NCBI GenBank assembly: GCA_900545345.1
Contig: UQYQ01000018.1
Coordinates: 1-53,728, forward strand
Source of the DNA: an uncultured Ruminococcus sp.
GTDB lineage: Bacteria; Bacillota; Clostridia; Oscillospirales; Ruminococcaceae
DNA length: 53,728 bases
Direction of reading: 5' to 3'
The notes beneath the pieces were generated by a model. It saw nothing but the letters and a program-made list of their open reading frames with translations, made no database searches and had not been told where the DNA came from. The first letter of the stretch is position 1; the number at the start of each line of letters is the position of its first letter. Of this stretch, positions 34,330 to 42,514 are shown piece after piece. Made by a program: the position numbers and the translations under genes.

Positions 34330-34358
34330 ATAATAATACAAAAAAATAAGAAAGTCAA
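34330..34358 (-). promoter_or_regulatory. SigA-type promoter of the SpoIID-like gene
   Basis: Minus-strand TTGACT (34353-34358), 17-bp spacer, TATTAT (34330-34335). The -35 lies inside the stem of the upstream gene's terminator. Confidence 0.5.
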
Positions 34359-34378
34359 TAGAGACATCGACTTTCTTA
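34340..34378 (-). terminator. Terminator of the SH3-3D gene
   Basis: TAAGAAAGTCGATG/TATTGACTTTCTTA stem with TTTTTTTG following on the minus strand. Confidence 0.85.
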
Positions 34379-34400
34379 TCGGTTATTTTGCATAGAGAAC

Positions 34401-35405
34401 TTAGTTATTAACTTTATAAACCTTAAAGTATCTTACTCCCCACTTAATAGCTTCGCTTTCGGAATCAACATATAAATCAAGAACATTGTTTACAATTGCT
34501 CCGCCTCTGTCCTCAACAGTGTATACATTACCGTTAAACATCAGCTTTGTTCCGAACGCAAATCTGCTTGGAGCAGCAATGGTTCTGCCTGCTTTACATT
34601 TTGTTCCGCTGGCAGTTCTTGCAGAAGAACTTGCCGAATAAGCGGTAATTTTAAATGTACCCAAGCATTCCTTAGATAAATTTTCTTCTGTTGTTGTTAC
34701 TTTAGTCGGTTTTGAACCTAGGTATGAAGCCATAATATATCCTGACTTGCTTCCGACCTTAACAGGATAAAAACCATTTTCCTCTTCACCGGTAACAATA
34801 ACCTTTGTTCCCTGACTGACAATTTTAATCACATCAGATGATGTATTAGGCTCTTTTCTGAGCTTTACATCCTCCTGAACATATAAATTGTCGATAATTG
34901 TTGTTGTCTTTTTATTTACACTTTTTGTGTTAGTCTTTTTGTTGTCCTTTTTTGCAGTACTTTTCTCTTTATTTACCGCACTCTTTTTTGTCCTTGCTGC
35001 AACAGTAGCAGTTGCCTTGACAGTATCTTTCTCTCTCACTGCCGTTGTTTTGCCTGAAGATTTCTCAGCAGCAGTAACCTTTTCTGTTGCTTCTTCAGTC
35101 TGAGTTAAATCATACTCAGAAACTCCTGCTTTCCACCAGCTCATTGTAGCTGATTCGGTTGTTGTTGCCTGTGTTTGATTAATCTGGGTTGTGGTTGTTG
35201 ATGCTTCGGTGTTTGCATCGCTTGTAAGGATAGCCTCGTTATCAGCAAGAGCTGTTAATGAAATAGCTCCGATTGCTAATGCTCCGGCAAGTCCGATACT
35301 TAGCTTAGCTCCCAGTCCTTTGAAGAAAGTTTTTCCGTTCAGCTCAAATTCATTGAGCTTACGAGAGACCCCTTCAACAGTGCCCTTCTGCTTCATTTCA
35401 ATCAC
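34401..35405 (-). CDS. SH3b and 3D-domain cell-wall protein
   Basis: A 334-residue protein: N-terminal cytoplasmic tail and transmembrane segment (about 30-52), Thr/Lys-rich low-complexity region (about 65-170), an SH3b domain (about 172-232, VKLRKEPNTSSDVIKIVSQGTKV) that binds wall peptides, and a C-terminal 3D domain (about 245-334) with ITAYSASSSARTASG, KCKAGRTIAAPSRFAFGTKL and the DRGGAI..LDLYVDS Asp triad. The 3D domain resembles the catalytic part of lytic transglycosylases (YabE/MltA type). GTG 35405 is the likely start (AAAGG 5 bases away). The motif ATMSWWKAGVSEYDL recurs in the neighbouring SpoIID-like protein. Confidence 0.88.
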   Translation of the reverse strand: MIEMKQKGTVEGVSRKLNEFELNGKTFFKGLGAKLSIGLAGALAIGAISLTALADNEAILTSDANTEASTTTTQINQTQATTTESATMSWWKAGVSEYDLTQTEEATEKVTAAEKSSGKTTAVREKDTVKATATVAARTKKSAVNKEKSTAKKDNKKTNTKSVNKKTTTIIDNLYVQEDVKLRKEPNTSSDVIKIVSQGTKVIVTGEEENGFYPVKVGSKSGYIMASYLGSKPTKVTTTEENLSKECLGTFKITAYSASSSARTASGTKCKAGRTIAAPSRFAFGTKLMFNGNVYTVEDRGGAIVNNVLDLYVDSESEAIKWGVRYFKVYKVNN

Positions 35406-35491
35406 TTTGCCTTTCCGACAGCATAAAAAAACAGCTGCCTAAATTTCAAAATGTTCCTCTCCAAGAATTTTTGAAATTATAAAAATTTATT

Positions 35492-35509
35492 TTACTGCAA
35501 AAGCAGTAA
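35492..35509 (-). terminator. Hairpin after the sortase gene
   Basis: TTACTGC/GCAGTAA, 7 bp with a TTTT loop, followed by AATAAATTTTT on the minus strand. Weak terminator or leader hairpin of the 3D gene. Confidence 0.4.
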
Positions 35510-35534
35510 TTAACCGTTTTGTATACTGAATTGT

Positions 35535-36599
35535 TTAGTAGTCCCAGCCTTTATACATAGTCACCTGACCCCAAACATCTCTCCAGCATTTCGGAAGATA
35601 AATATCTTTGTCTTCCTTTTTCTGATATGAGTCAACCATTTTCTCAATATCTTTTTCTTTTTCATTCTTACGGATTTTTCTTGCTGTGATGACCCATCTT
35701 AAATCGTCGACTTCATTAGAACAAGTCGAAAGAGTTAAATACTCGTCATCTTCCCTGCAGTCTATATCATTGGAATACCATGTTCTCTTATCAATACCTT
35801 CTTTGAACTTTTTGAATGTATATTTATCATTGTCAAAGTCGGTAAATCGCCAATAATAAAATACTTCTCCGTCATCCTGACTCTCTTTATAATTCGCTAT
35901 ATAAGCACCAATGATTATGTATCTTTCACCATTGGTATACAGCGTGTCAAAATCAATGATAGGGTTTTGTTTTAAAAACTTAACTCCTCTTTTATATTCA
36001 CCCAAATGAGTGAACATTGTTCCCACACTTCTCATGTTATGACCGTAAACGGTTATAACATCAGGTCTGTGAAACGGTGTTATCGGAACAAAATAATCCG
36101 CAAAAAGTGTTCCCGACTCCAGCGTATTTCCGTAAATATCTTTATGAAGATACTCTTTATTATCATCTACCTGAACCACAGGATAGTTGATAAAGCAAGT
36201 TTTCGGGTCATTCTTTTTTGCTCTGAATGTATCAATCTTTACCCAGCCGATAATGTCCTGATTAAGCGAGTAAAGCTCATACCATTTAGGCAGCATCTTC
36301 TCGGGGATTAACAAATCCTGCTTAGGTAATTCTGCCTTTGCCGCTGATTCTTCATTTGTACCCGGCTCAAACTCCTGAATTTTTGCAAGTGTTTGATATT
36401 CTTCATCACTGCCGTTATAAAAATCAATCAGCTCGCCCAGCGACACACAGAAGATAACAATTGATGCTATAAAGATTATCTTTCTGATTATATCTGAAAT
36501 CGAGTCGCCTTTCCATGGACAAAAATACTTTAACACTCTTAAAAAGAAATTACTGTCGTCTCTGTTTTCAAGACTGGATAGCTCATTTTCAATTGACAT
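35535..36599 (-). CDS. srtB: Class B sortase
   Basis: A 354-residue membrane transpeptidase with a cytoplasmic N terminus, a transmembrane segment (about 41-62) and a class B sortase domain (about 110-320). The catalytic His is in VITVYGHNMRS, Cys in LTLSTCSNE and Arg in RWVITARK. Sortase B cleaves an NPQTN-like sorting signal and links the protein to the wall or to pilus subunits. No protein in this window ends in a recognisable sorting signal, so the substrate lies elsewhere. The start codon directly follows the stop of pncC, showing translational coupling. Confidence 0.93.
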   Translation of the reverse strand: MSIENELSSLENRDDSNFFLRVLKYFCPWKGDSISDIIRKIIFIASIVIFCVSLGELIDFYNGSDEEYQTLAKIQEFEPGTNEESAAKAELPKQDLLIPEKMLPKWYELYSLNQDIIGWVKIDTFRAKKNDPKTCFINYPVVQVDDNKEYLHKDIYGNTLESGTLFADYFVPITPFHRPDVITVYGHNMRSVGTMFTHLGEYKRGVKFLKQNPIIDFDTLYTNGERYIIIGAYIANYKESQDDGEVFYYWRFTDFDNDKYTFKKFKEGIDKRTWYSNDIDCREDDEYLTLSTCSNEVDDLRWVITARKIRKNEKEKDIEKMVDSYQKKEDKDIYLPKCWRDVWGQVTMYKGWDY

Positions 36600-37148
36600 T
36601 TAAACTACCTCAGCTTTCTTTACAAGCTCAAGAACCATTTCAAAAGCTTCTTTTGTTGTTAATAATCTTATGTCCTCTCTGCCAAGATTCTTATACTTTT
36701 TATATAAGCATAAGTTTTCAGTCCGGCACTCTTCTTTAAATCTTACCGACACAAAAACCGTTCCGACAGGACTTTCATCAGTACCGCCGTCAGGTCCTGC
36801 AATCCCTGTCACAGCAACTGCAATATCACTTCCCGATAAATCCTTAATCCCTTGCGACATTTCTTCTGCTGTCTGCTTGCTCACAGCCGTATATCTTAAT
36901 AAGGTTTCCTGTCTTACACCCAATACTTCATTCTTAATTCTGTCTGAATAAGAACAAACTCCGAGTTCAAATACCCCCGAAGCTCCGGGAACAGATGTTA
37001 CATACTGACTTATCATTCCGCCGGTTAAGCTCTCGGCTGTGCTTATGGAATAATTTTTGTTACAACAATATTTTACTACACACTCAGCAAGTGTGTCAAC
37101 ACTTTCTGTTACCGATTTGTCACATTTGTTATATTGCAACCTTTTCAA
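36600..37148 (-). CDS. pncC: CinA C-terminal family nicotinamide-nucleotide amidase
   Basis: A 182-residue protein equal to the CinA C-terminal domain. It deamidates NMN to nicotinic acid mononucleotide in NAD recycling. The signatures STAESLTGGMISQYVTSVPGAS and AVAVTGIAGPDGGTDESPVGTV are complete. The competence-linked N-terminal CinA domain is absent, as in stand-alone PncC. The start is unclear: TTG 37148 sits only one base after AGGAG, whereas TTG 37139 has normal spacing. It is first in an operon with sortase B. A WalR-type box and a candidate promoter lie upstream. Confidence 0.88.
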   Translation of the reverse strand: MKRLQYNKCDKSVTESVDTLAECVVKYCCNKNYSISTAESLTGGMISQYVTSVPGASGVFELGVCSYSDRIKNEVLGVRQETLLRYTAVSKQTAEEMSQGIKDLSGSDIAVAVTGIAGPDGGTDESPVGTVFVSVRFKEECRTENLCLYKKYKNLGREDIRLLTTKEAFEMVLELVKKAEVV

Positions 37149-37171
37149 ACTCCTTTTTTATATATTTTTCA

Positions 37172-37197
37172 CAGTAATTTCAAGCATTTTATTACTG
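37172..37197 (-). promoter_or_regulatory. Leader hairpin of pncC
   Basis: CAGTAAT/ATTACTG, 7-bp arms around 12 bases, just upstream of the ribosome site and overlapping the candidate -10. Confidence 0.35.
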
Positions 37198-37214
37198 CAT
37201 ATTTAATTTGTTAA
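37186..37214 (-). promoter_or_regulatory. Candidate promoter of pncC-srtB
   Basis: Minus-strand TTAACA (37209-37214), 17-bp spacer, TAAAAT (37186-37191). Confidence 0.45.
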
Positions 37215-37243
37215 TTTTTAATATCTAAATAAGCCGTAACTTT

Positions 37244-37260
37244 TGTTACTTTTTTGTAAC
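37244..37260 (+). promoter_or_regulatory. WalR-type box upstream of pncC-srtB
   Basis: TGTTAC-TTTTT-TGTAAC fits TGTWAH-N5-TGTWAH exactly. Relative to transcription it has the same orientation as the box before the NlpC/P60 gene, 30 bases upstream of the candidate -35. Confidence 0.5.
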
Positions 37261-37335
37261 CAAATTCAGACATTAACCGCTATATCTTGTGGTTTATTAC
37301 AGTAAATCGACATTATTTAGATTTTTACATTTTAC

Positions 37336-37363
37336 TTTGTAATCGTTTAGAAACTATTACAAA
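37336..37363. promoter_or_regulatory. Inverted repeat downstream of thiI
   Basis: TTTGTAATCGTTT pairs with AAACTATTACAAA (13 bp, one mismatch, 2-base loop). There is no T run, so this is an operator or transcript-end hairpin. Confidence 0.4.
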
Positions 37364-37404
37364 CTTCGACAAATCTTGAGGAAGTTATTCAAAATGCACA
37401 AAAA

Positions 37405-38583
37405 CTATCTTTTCGCCTCAATAAACTCACAAGTCGTATTTTCTATTGCTTCGGCAATCAACGGTTGAAAATCAAACATTGCCTGGCCCTCTTCAACCTC
37501 TTTAATGCTCGGCTTGGTTTTCGGGTGTTTTGGTGTGAACACAGTACAGCAATCCTCATAAGGCTCTATTGAAATATCAAATGTTTCTATTTTCCGTGAT
37601 ATTGCGATAATCTCGGATTTGTCCATTCCGATAAGCGGACGGAACACCGGTCTGTCAGCAGCAGCATCGGTACAAACCATAGCATACATTGTCTGACTCG
37701 CAACCTGACCTATACTTTCCCCCGTGACTAAGCATTGTATTCCGTCTCTTTCGCAAATTCTGTCCGAAATCTCCATCATAAGTCTTCTCATTATAATAGT
37801 AAACAAATCCTCAGGACAGTTATTTTTCAGTTCCTCCTGAATTTTAGTGAACGGAACACAATGGAACTTAATTCTTCCTGTATACTCAGCCATACGCTCT
37901 GCTAGCTTCACAACTTTAAGCTTTGCACGCTCAGAGGTATAAGGCGGTGCTTCAAAATGTATTGCGTCTAAAACGACTCCTCGCTTTGAAATCATATATC
38001 CTGCAACAGGTGAGTCTATTCCGCCTGACAGAAGAAGCATTGCTCTTCCTGAAGTTCCGATAGGTATTCCTCCCGCACCGTCAAGCTTGCCTGCACTGAC
38101 ATAAGCATTATTCTCACGGATTTCAACAAGTACTGTGACATCAGGGTTGTGAACATCAACCTCAAGATGAGGATAAGCGTCTAAAATCATTCCGCCGACT
38201 TCCATAGAAATCTCAGGCGATTTAAGATAAAATGTCTTGTCTGCTCTTTTGGTTTCGACCTTAAAGGTCTTTGCACCGAGAAGCTCGTCCTCTAATGCCG
38301 GAACAGCGGTTTTATTTATTCCCTCTAAGCTTTTTTCACATTCAAAACTGCGTGAAATTTTAGCTATTCCGAAAATCTTTTTAAGCTTATTTATTACTTC
38401 ATCTATATTAATATTATCTTCTAATGGCTCTATATAAATAGTAGACTGTGCCCTTGTATAATGAAACTTTCCGACTGAATTCAGTCTTCTTTTTACATTT
38501 TTCATCAAGACATCTTCAAAGTTTCTCTTATTCAGACCCTTCAGTGCTATTTCACCGTATTTGCATAAAATAATTTCTTTCAT
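37405..38583 (-). CDS. thiI: tRNA 4-thiouridine synthetase ThiI
   Basis: A 392-residue protein that adenylates tRNA U8 and transfers sulfur to make 4-thiouridine; in some bacteria it also serves thiazole synthesis. It contains an N-terminal ferredoxin-like and THUMP region (about 1-165), the PP-loop LLSGGIDSPVAGYM (about 183-196), CLVTGESIGQVASQ and the conserved Cys in YEDCCTVFTPKHP. The C-terminal rhodanese domain of the E. coli enzyme is missing, as in most Firmicutes, where a dedicated cysteine desulfurase supplies sulfur. That desulfurase gene is immediately upstream (48-base gap). Confidence 0.95.
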   Translation of the reverse strand: MKEIILCKYGEIALKGLNKRNFEDVLMKNVKRRLNSVGKFHYTRAQSTIYIEPLEDNINIDEVINKLKKIFGIAKISRSFECEKSLEGINKTAVPALEDELLGAKTFKVETKRADKTFYLKSPEISMEVGGMILDAYPHLEVDVHNPDVTVLVEIRENNAYVSAGKLDGAGGIPIGTSGRAMLLLSGGIDSPVAGYMISKRGVVLDAIHFEAPPYTSERAKLKVVKLAERMAEYTGRIKFHCVPFTKIQEELKNNCPEDLFTIIMRRLMMEISDRICERDGIQCLVTGESIGQVASQTMYAMVCTDAAADRPVFRPLIGMDKSEIIAISRKIETFDISIEPYEDCCTVFTPKHPKTKPSIKEVEEGQAMFDFQPLIAEAIENTTCEFIEAKR

Positions 38584-38631
38584 TTATTTATTTCCTTTCA
38601 ACCAAAACACGATATGTATTAATTTTAATTA

Positions 38632-39765
38632 TCATCTTATTTTAAAAAGCTCTGTCTGTGCATTTTTTATATTCTTTATAAACTCATCAATCTCAAACTT
38701 TTCATTTTCATGTGAAAAACTCAGCCGAAGTGTTGTATCAAGCTCTTTGCCGTTATAGTTAAATGCTTTCAAAACATCGCTCTTTTTACCCTTTGAACAA
38801 GCTGAACCGCTTGAAACATAAATATCTCTTTGTTCTAAATAGTGAAGCAATGTCTCGGACTTTATATTAGCAACTGTAACACTTGCAATATAAGGCGAGT
38901 TCTCGCTGAACTTTCTGACAGACACACCGTCAATGCCTTGAATCTGCCGTTCAAGATAAGAAGAAAGCTCGCACATCTTTTCATATCTCTCGTCAATACT
39001 GCTTGAGAAAACTTCAACTGCTGCACCGAAGCCGGCTATATTAGGTACAGCCTCTGTTCCTGAACGCACTCCTTTTTCCTGACCTCCGCCGTAATTTACA
39101 GGCAGTACCCTTATACCCTTTTTAACATATAAAGCTCCTATCCCTTTAGGTCCGTAAATTTTATGTCCGCTTAAACTGATAAGGTCTGCACCCAAATTAT
39201 TTGCATTGATGTTAAACTTCATAAACCCTTGGACACAATCACAGTGAGTTATAACTTTCGGATACAGTCTTTTAACAGCTTTATAAGCCTTTGCTATAGG
39301 AAGTATATATCCTGTTTCATTATTGACAAGCTGACATGTCACTAAACAGGTATTATCATCAACCGCCGAAATAATATCCGCAGGCTTTATTTCTCCCGAA
39401 TTATCAGGTGAAATACGAACTATCTCAAAACCGTTTTCCTCAAGATATTTTATCGGCTGTGAAACCGACGGATGTTCTATAGCCGTTGTGACTATTTTCT
39501 TTTTATGCCTGCCTAAAGTTTTAGCCGCACTGAAAATGCTTAGGTTATTGCTTTCTGTCGCACCCGAAGTGAAATAAATACTCTCACTGTCTGCACCCAA
39601 AGCCTTAGCTATCTCATCTCTTGCCAGGCTAACAGCTTGTTCAGCTTTAAGCCCCAGCCCATGAAGACTTGAAGGATTACCCCAGTTAGCTTTTAAAGCT
39701 TCACATACGGCACTCACCGATTCGGCACAAGGTTTTGTTGTCGCTGCATTATCAAAATATATCAT
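38632..39765 (-). CDS. Cysteine desulfurase partnered with ThiI
   Basis: A 377-residue PLP enzyme (NifS/IscS class) that takes sulfur from cysteine as a protein persulfide. Seen: N-terminal MIYFDNAATTKP, the TSGATESNNLSI phosphate-binding block, PLP-lysine in LISLSGHKIYGPKGIGAL, the catalytic Cys in YVSSGSACSKGK, and a C-terminal LRLSFSHENEKFEIDEF. I begin at ATG 39765, which matches the family N terminus and has AGAGGA upstream; an upstream in-frame ATG would add 40 unrelated residues. It is in an operon with thiI, as nifZ-thiI is in Bacillus. Supply of sulfur for Fe-S clusters is also possible. Confidence 0.92.
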   Translation of the reverse strand: MIYFDNAATTKPCAESVSAVCEALKANWGNPSSLHGLGLKAEQAVSLARDEIAKALGADSESIYFTSGATESNNLSIFSAAKTLGRHKKKIVTTAIEHPSVSQPIKYLEENGFEIVRISPDNSGEIKPADIISAVDDNTCLVTCQLVNNETGYILPIAKAYKAVKRLYPKVITHCDCVQGFMKFNINANNLGADLISLSGHKIYGPKGIGALYVKKGIRVLPVNYGGGQEKGVRSGTEAVPNIAGFGAAVEVFSSSIDERYEKMCELSSYLERQIQGIDGVSVRKFSENSPYIASVTVANIKSETLLHYLEQRDIYVSSGSACSKGKKSDVLKAFNYNGKELDTTLRLSFSHENEKFEIDEFIKNIKNAQTELFKIR

Positions 39766-39805
39766 TATATCAGTCCTCTGATTATAGTACAATAAATATA
39801 AAATA

Positions 39806-39834
39806 ATTGTATCATATTTTATAGCTTTTTTCAA
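39806..39834 (-). promoter_or_regulatory. SigA-type promoter of the desulfurase-thiI operon
   Basis: Minus-strand TTGAAA (39829-39834), 17-bp spacer ending ATATGA, TACAAT (39806-39811). Confidence 0.65.
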
Positions 39835-39889
39835 GGAAGATACGTGATTAATACTAAGCACAGATAAAAGCCTGAATTTTATCAAAACG

Positions 39890-39918
39890 TTGACACAAAT
39901 TAAAATTTAAGCTATACT
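39890..39918 (+). promoter_or_regulatory. SigA promoter of the Gfo/Idh/MocA gene
   Basis: TTGACA (39890-39895), 17-bp spacer, TATACT (39913-39918). Confidence 0.7.
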
Positions 39919-39973
39919 TTCATTAATGTATCGTACCGATATTTATAAAAAACTTATCAGAAAGGACCATTCT

Positions 39974-40969
39974 ATGAAAAAAATCAATTGGGGAATTTTA
40001 GCTACAGGAAAAATTGCGGAAACAGTTGCTAAAGCAATGAAATTCCTAGAATCGGATTCGGAAAATAATATGGAGCTTTTGGCAGTCGCTTCACGCTCAT
40101 TAAATAAATCTCAGGACTTTGCAAAAAGACACAATATTAAAAGAGCATACAAAAGCTATGAGCAGCTCGTCTCAGACCCGGATATAGATGTTGTTTACAT
40201 TGCAACCCCTATGAGCTGTCATTATGAAAATGTTAAGCTTTGTTTAAATGCGGGTAAAAATGTTTTGTGTGAAAAGTCCGTTACCCTTTGTGCAGAAGAG
40301 TTCAGGGAACTTATGAACTTAGCCGAAAGCAAAGGGCTGTTTCTTATGGAAGCCATGTGGATGAAGTTTCTTCCCGCATTCAACAAAGCAAAAGAATGGG
40401 CAGAAAAAGGATTAGTCGGAAATATAAAAATGATAAAAGCCGATTTTTCAAATGCGGTTTCATATGATGAAAATGACAGACTGTTTATAAACAGTCTGGG
40501 CGGCGGAGCAATACTGGATTTAGGTGTTTATCCGATAACTTTTGTATGCTCTTTTTTAGGAAACCACCCCGATGAAATTCACACATACTCTATAAAAGGA
40601 CAAACTGATGTTGACTATGATGACAGTATAATTTTAAAGTATAAAGACGCTTATGGTATTACATTCTGCGGATTTGATTTTGAAAATGAAAACAAAGCAA
40701 TTATAGTCGGTGACAAAGGAAGAATCGTTATGGGTAACTGGTTTTTCTGCACGGCAGAAGCATCTCTTTATGACAGCATGGGAAATATTATCGACAAGCA
40801 AGTTCTGCCTTATATGTTCAATGGTTATGAGTTTGAAATTCTGGAAGTGAATAAGTGTTTAAGAGAAGGAAAACTTCAAAGTGACATTATACCTCACTCA
40901 GATACTTTGGATGTTATGAGAATAATGGAAACCTGTTTGAACCAAGCAGGCATTGAGTATAAAATATAA
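39974..40969 (+). CDS. Gfo/Idh/MocA-family oxidoreductase
   Basis: A 331-residue NAD(P)-dependent sugar dehydrogenase-type enzyme. The Rossmann start INWGILATGKIAETVAKAM, the DVVYIATPMSCHYENVKLCL strand, the catalytic Lys in KNVLCEKSVTLCAEEF and the C-terminal substrate domain (GGGAILDLGVYPITF) are typical of the dihydrodiol dehydrogenase/glucose-fructose oxidoreductase group. The substrate is not deducible. ATG 39974 has AGAAAGGA 9 bases upstream; an ATG at 39926 lacks one and lies too near the promoter. Monocistronic, divergent from the desulfurase operon. Nothing else is seen in 40970-41076. Confidence 0.9.
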   Translation: MKKINWGILATGKIAETVAKAMKFLESDSENNMELLAVASRSLNKSQDFAKRHNIKRAYKSYEQLVSDPDIDVVYIATPMSCHYENVKLCLNAGKNVLCEKSVTLCAEEFRELMNLAESKGLFLMEAMWMKFLPAFNKAKEWAEKGLVGNIKMIKADFSNAVSYDENDRLFINSLGGGAILDLGVYPITFVCSFLGNHPDEIHTYSIKGQTDVDYDDSIILKYKDAYGITFCGFDFENENKAIIVGDKGRIVMGNWFFCTAEASLYDSMGNIIDKQVLPYMFNGYEFEILEVNKCLREGKLQSDIIPHSDTLDVMRIMETCLNQAGIEYKI

Positions 40970-41076
40970 ACTGATACAGTGAAATAAATCATAAACTGTT
41001 TAAATCATTTATTAGAAAAAACTTTCTTGCAGTTCTTTCTTTAAAAAGAATCGACCTGAATTTTTGAATTGAAAAA

Positions 41077-41107
41077 AAGTCCTGTCACCTTTAACGGTAC
41101 AGGACTT
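41077..41107 (-). terminator. Terminator of metY
   Basis: AAGTCCTGT/ACAGGACTT with inner ACC/GGT pairs, followed by TTTTTTC on the minus strand. Probably works both ways between converging genes. Confidence 0.85.
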
Positions 41108-41122
41108 ATATTTTTTATATTA

Positions 41123-42445
41123 TCAGCCGATTGAACGAAAAGCCTCATCAAGGTCATATATAATATCCGCTTTGTTTTCTGTGCCGATTGACAGACGGAT
41201 TGTATTGGGCTTTATACCCTGTGCTAAAAGTTCACTTTCAGTAAGCTGTGAATGAGTTGTTGTTGCAGGGTGTATTGCCAGAGATTTAACATCAGCTACA
41301 TTTGCAAGAAGTGAGAACACAGCCAGATTATCAATAAACTTCTTAGCTTCTTTTATTCCGCCCTTAATTTCGATGGTGAAAATCGAACCTCCGCCGTTTG
41401 GGAAGTATTTATCATAAAGCTCTTTATAACCGTTTTCTTCTATAGACGGATGATTGATTTTTTCAACTAACGGCTGAGATTTTAAATAATCTATTACTGC
41501 CAAAGTATTTTCAACATGTCTCTCAACTCTCAATGACAAAGTTTCAAGCCCCTGTAAAAGCAAAAATGCATTAAACGGTGAAATTGCCGCCCCTGTGTCA
41601 CGAAGAAGCACAGCTCTTATTCTTGTTACAAATGCGGCATTCGGAACAGCGTCTGCAAATACCACACCGTGATAGCTTTCACATGGTTGTGTCAGACCCG
41701 GATATTTGCCGCTTGCTTTCCAGTCAGTCTTTCCGCTTTCAATAATAATACCGCCTAAAGAAGTTCCGTGACCGCCGATAAACTTTGTTGCCGAATGAAC
41801 GACAATATCAGCACCATGTTCAATAGGTCTTATTAAATAAGGTGTTCCGAATGTATTATCTACTATTAAAATAATTCCTTTCTTATGTGCCAGCTCAGCA
41901 AGAGCATCAATGTCGATTATGTTTGAATTCGGGTTTCCGAGTGTTTCAATAAAAATAGCCTTTGTGTTATCCTTTATCGCCTGTTCAAACGGAACAACAC
42001 CCTCACTTTCATCAGGATCAACAAAAGTAGCATCAATTCCGAAGTCTTTAAGAGTATGCTCTAAAAGATTATATGTACCTCCGTATATCGTTTTGGCTGC
42101 GACAATATGATCTCCCGCTCCCGCAATATTTTCAATAGCGTATGTTATAGCTGCCGCACCTGACGCCACTGCAAGTCCGGCCGAACCACCTTCAAGAGCC
42201 GCTACTCTCTGCTCCAGAACATCTTGTGTAGGATTAGTGAGACGGCCGTAAATATTACCTGCATCAGCAAGACCGAATCTCGCCTCGGCATGATCACTGT
42301 TATCAAAAACATATGATGTTGTTTGATATATCGGTACAGCTCTTGCTCCTGTTGCCGAATCAGCCTCTTCCTGACCGATATGAAGCTGTTTTGTTTCAAA
42401 ATGAAGTTCTCTTTCTCTTAGTTTGGTGTTTAATTTCTGTGACAT
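41123..42445 (-). CDS. metY: O-acetylhomoserine sulfhydrylase
   Basis: A 440-residue PLP enzyme of the Cys/Met metabolism family, making homocysteine from O-acetylhomoserine and sulfide. Seen: HFETKQLHIGQEEADSATGARAVPIYQTTSYVF, FETLGNPNSNIIDI, PLP-lysine in VVHSATKFIGGHGT and C-terminal LSIGTENKADIIYDLDEAF. The length (over 420) separates MetY from shorter MetB/MetC. I start at ATG 42445, which has CGAGGT upstream. The promoter at 42515-42543 and an inverted repeat just downstream suggest a repressor; no S-box was seen. Confidence 0.93.
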   Translation of the reverse strand: MSQKLNTKLRERELHFETKQLHIGQEEADSATGARAVPIYQTTSYVFDNSDHAEARFGLADAGNIYGRLTNPTQDVLEQRVAALEGGSAGLAVASGAAAITYAIENIAGAGDHIVAAKTIYGGTYNLLEHTLKDFGIDATFVDPDESEGVVPFEQAIKDNTKAIFIETLGNPNSNIIDIDALAELAHKKGIILIVDNTFGTPYLIRPIEHGADIVVHSATKFIGGHGTSLGGIIIESGKTDWKASGKYPGLTQPCESYHGVVFADAVPNAAFVTRIRAVLLRDTGAAISPFNAFLLLQGLETLSLRVERHVENTLAVIDYLKSQPLVEKINHPSIEENGYKELYDKYFPNGGGSIFTIEIKGGIKEAKKFIDNLAVFSLLANVADVKSLAIHPATTTHSQLTESELLAQGIKPNTIRLSIGTENKADIIYDLDEAFRSIG

Positions 42446-42473
42446 ATTATTACCTCGTTTCATTTTTTAATAA

Positions 42474-42498
42474 ACTAAACTATTCATATATGTTTAGT
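42474..42498 (-). promoter_or_regulatory. Operator-like inverted repeat at metY
   Basis: ACTAAAC-N11-GTTTAGT, perfect 7-bp arms, with an overlapping TTCATA/TATGAA pair, about 17 bases downstream of the -10. Confidence 0.45.
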
Positions 42499-42514
42499 AT
42501 GAATTTATGTATAT

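Noticed and set aside
35406..35534. c-di-AMP (ydaO) riboswitch before the SH3-3D gene
   Set aside because: The gap is only 129 bases and lacks the conserved core; only a simple 7-bp hairpin is present.
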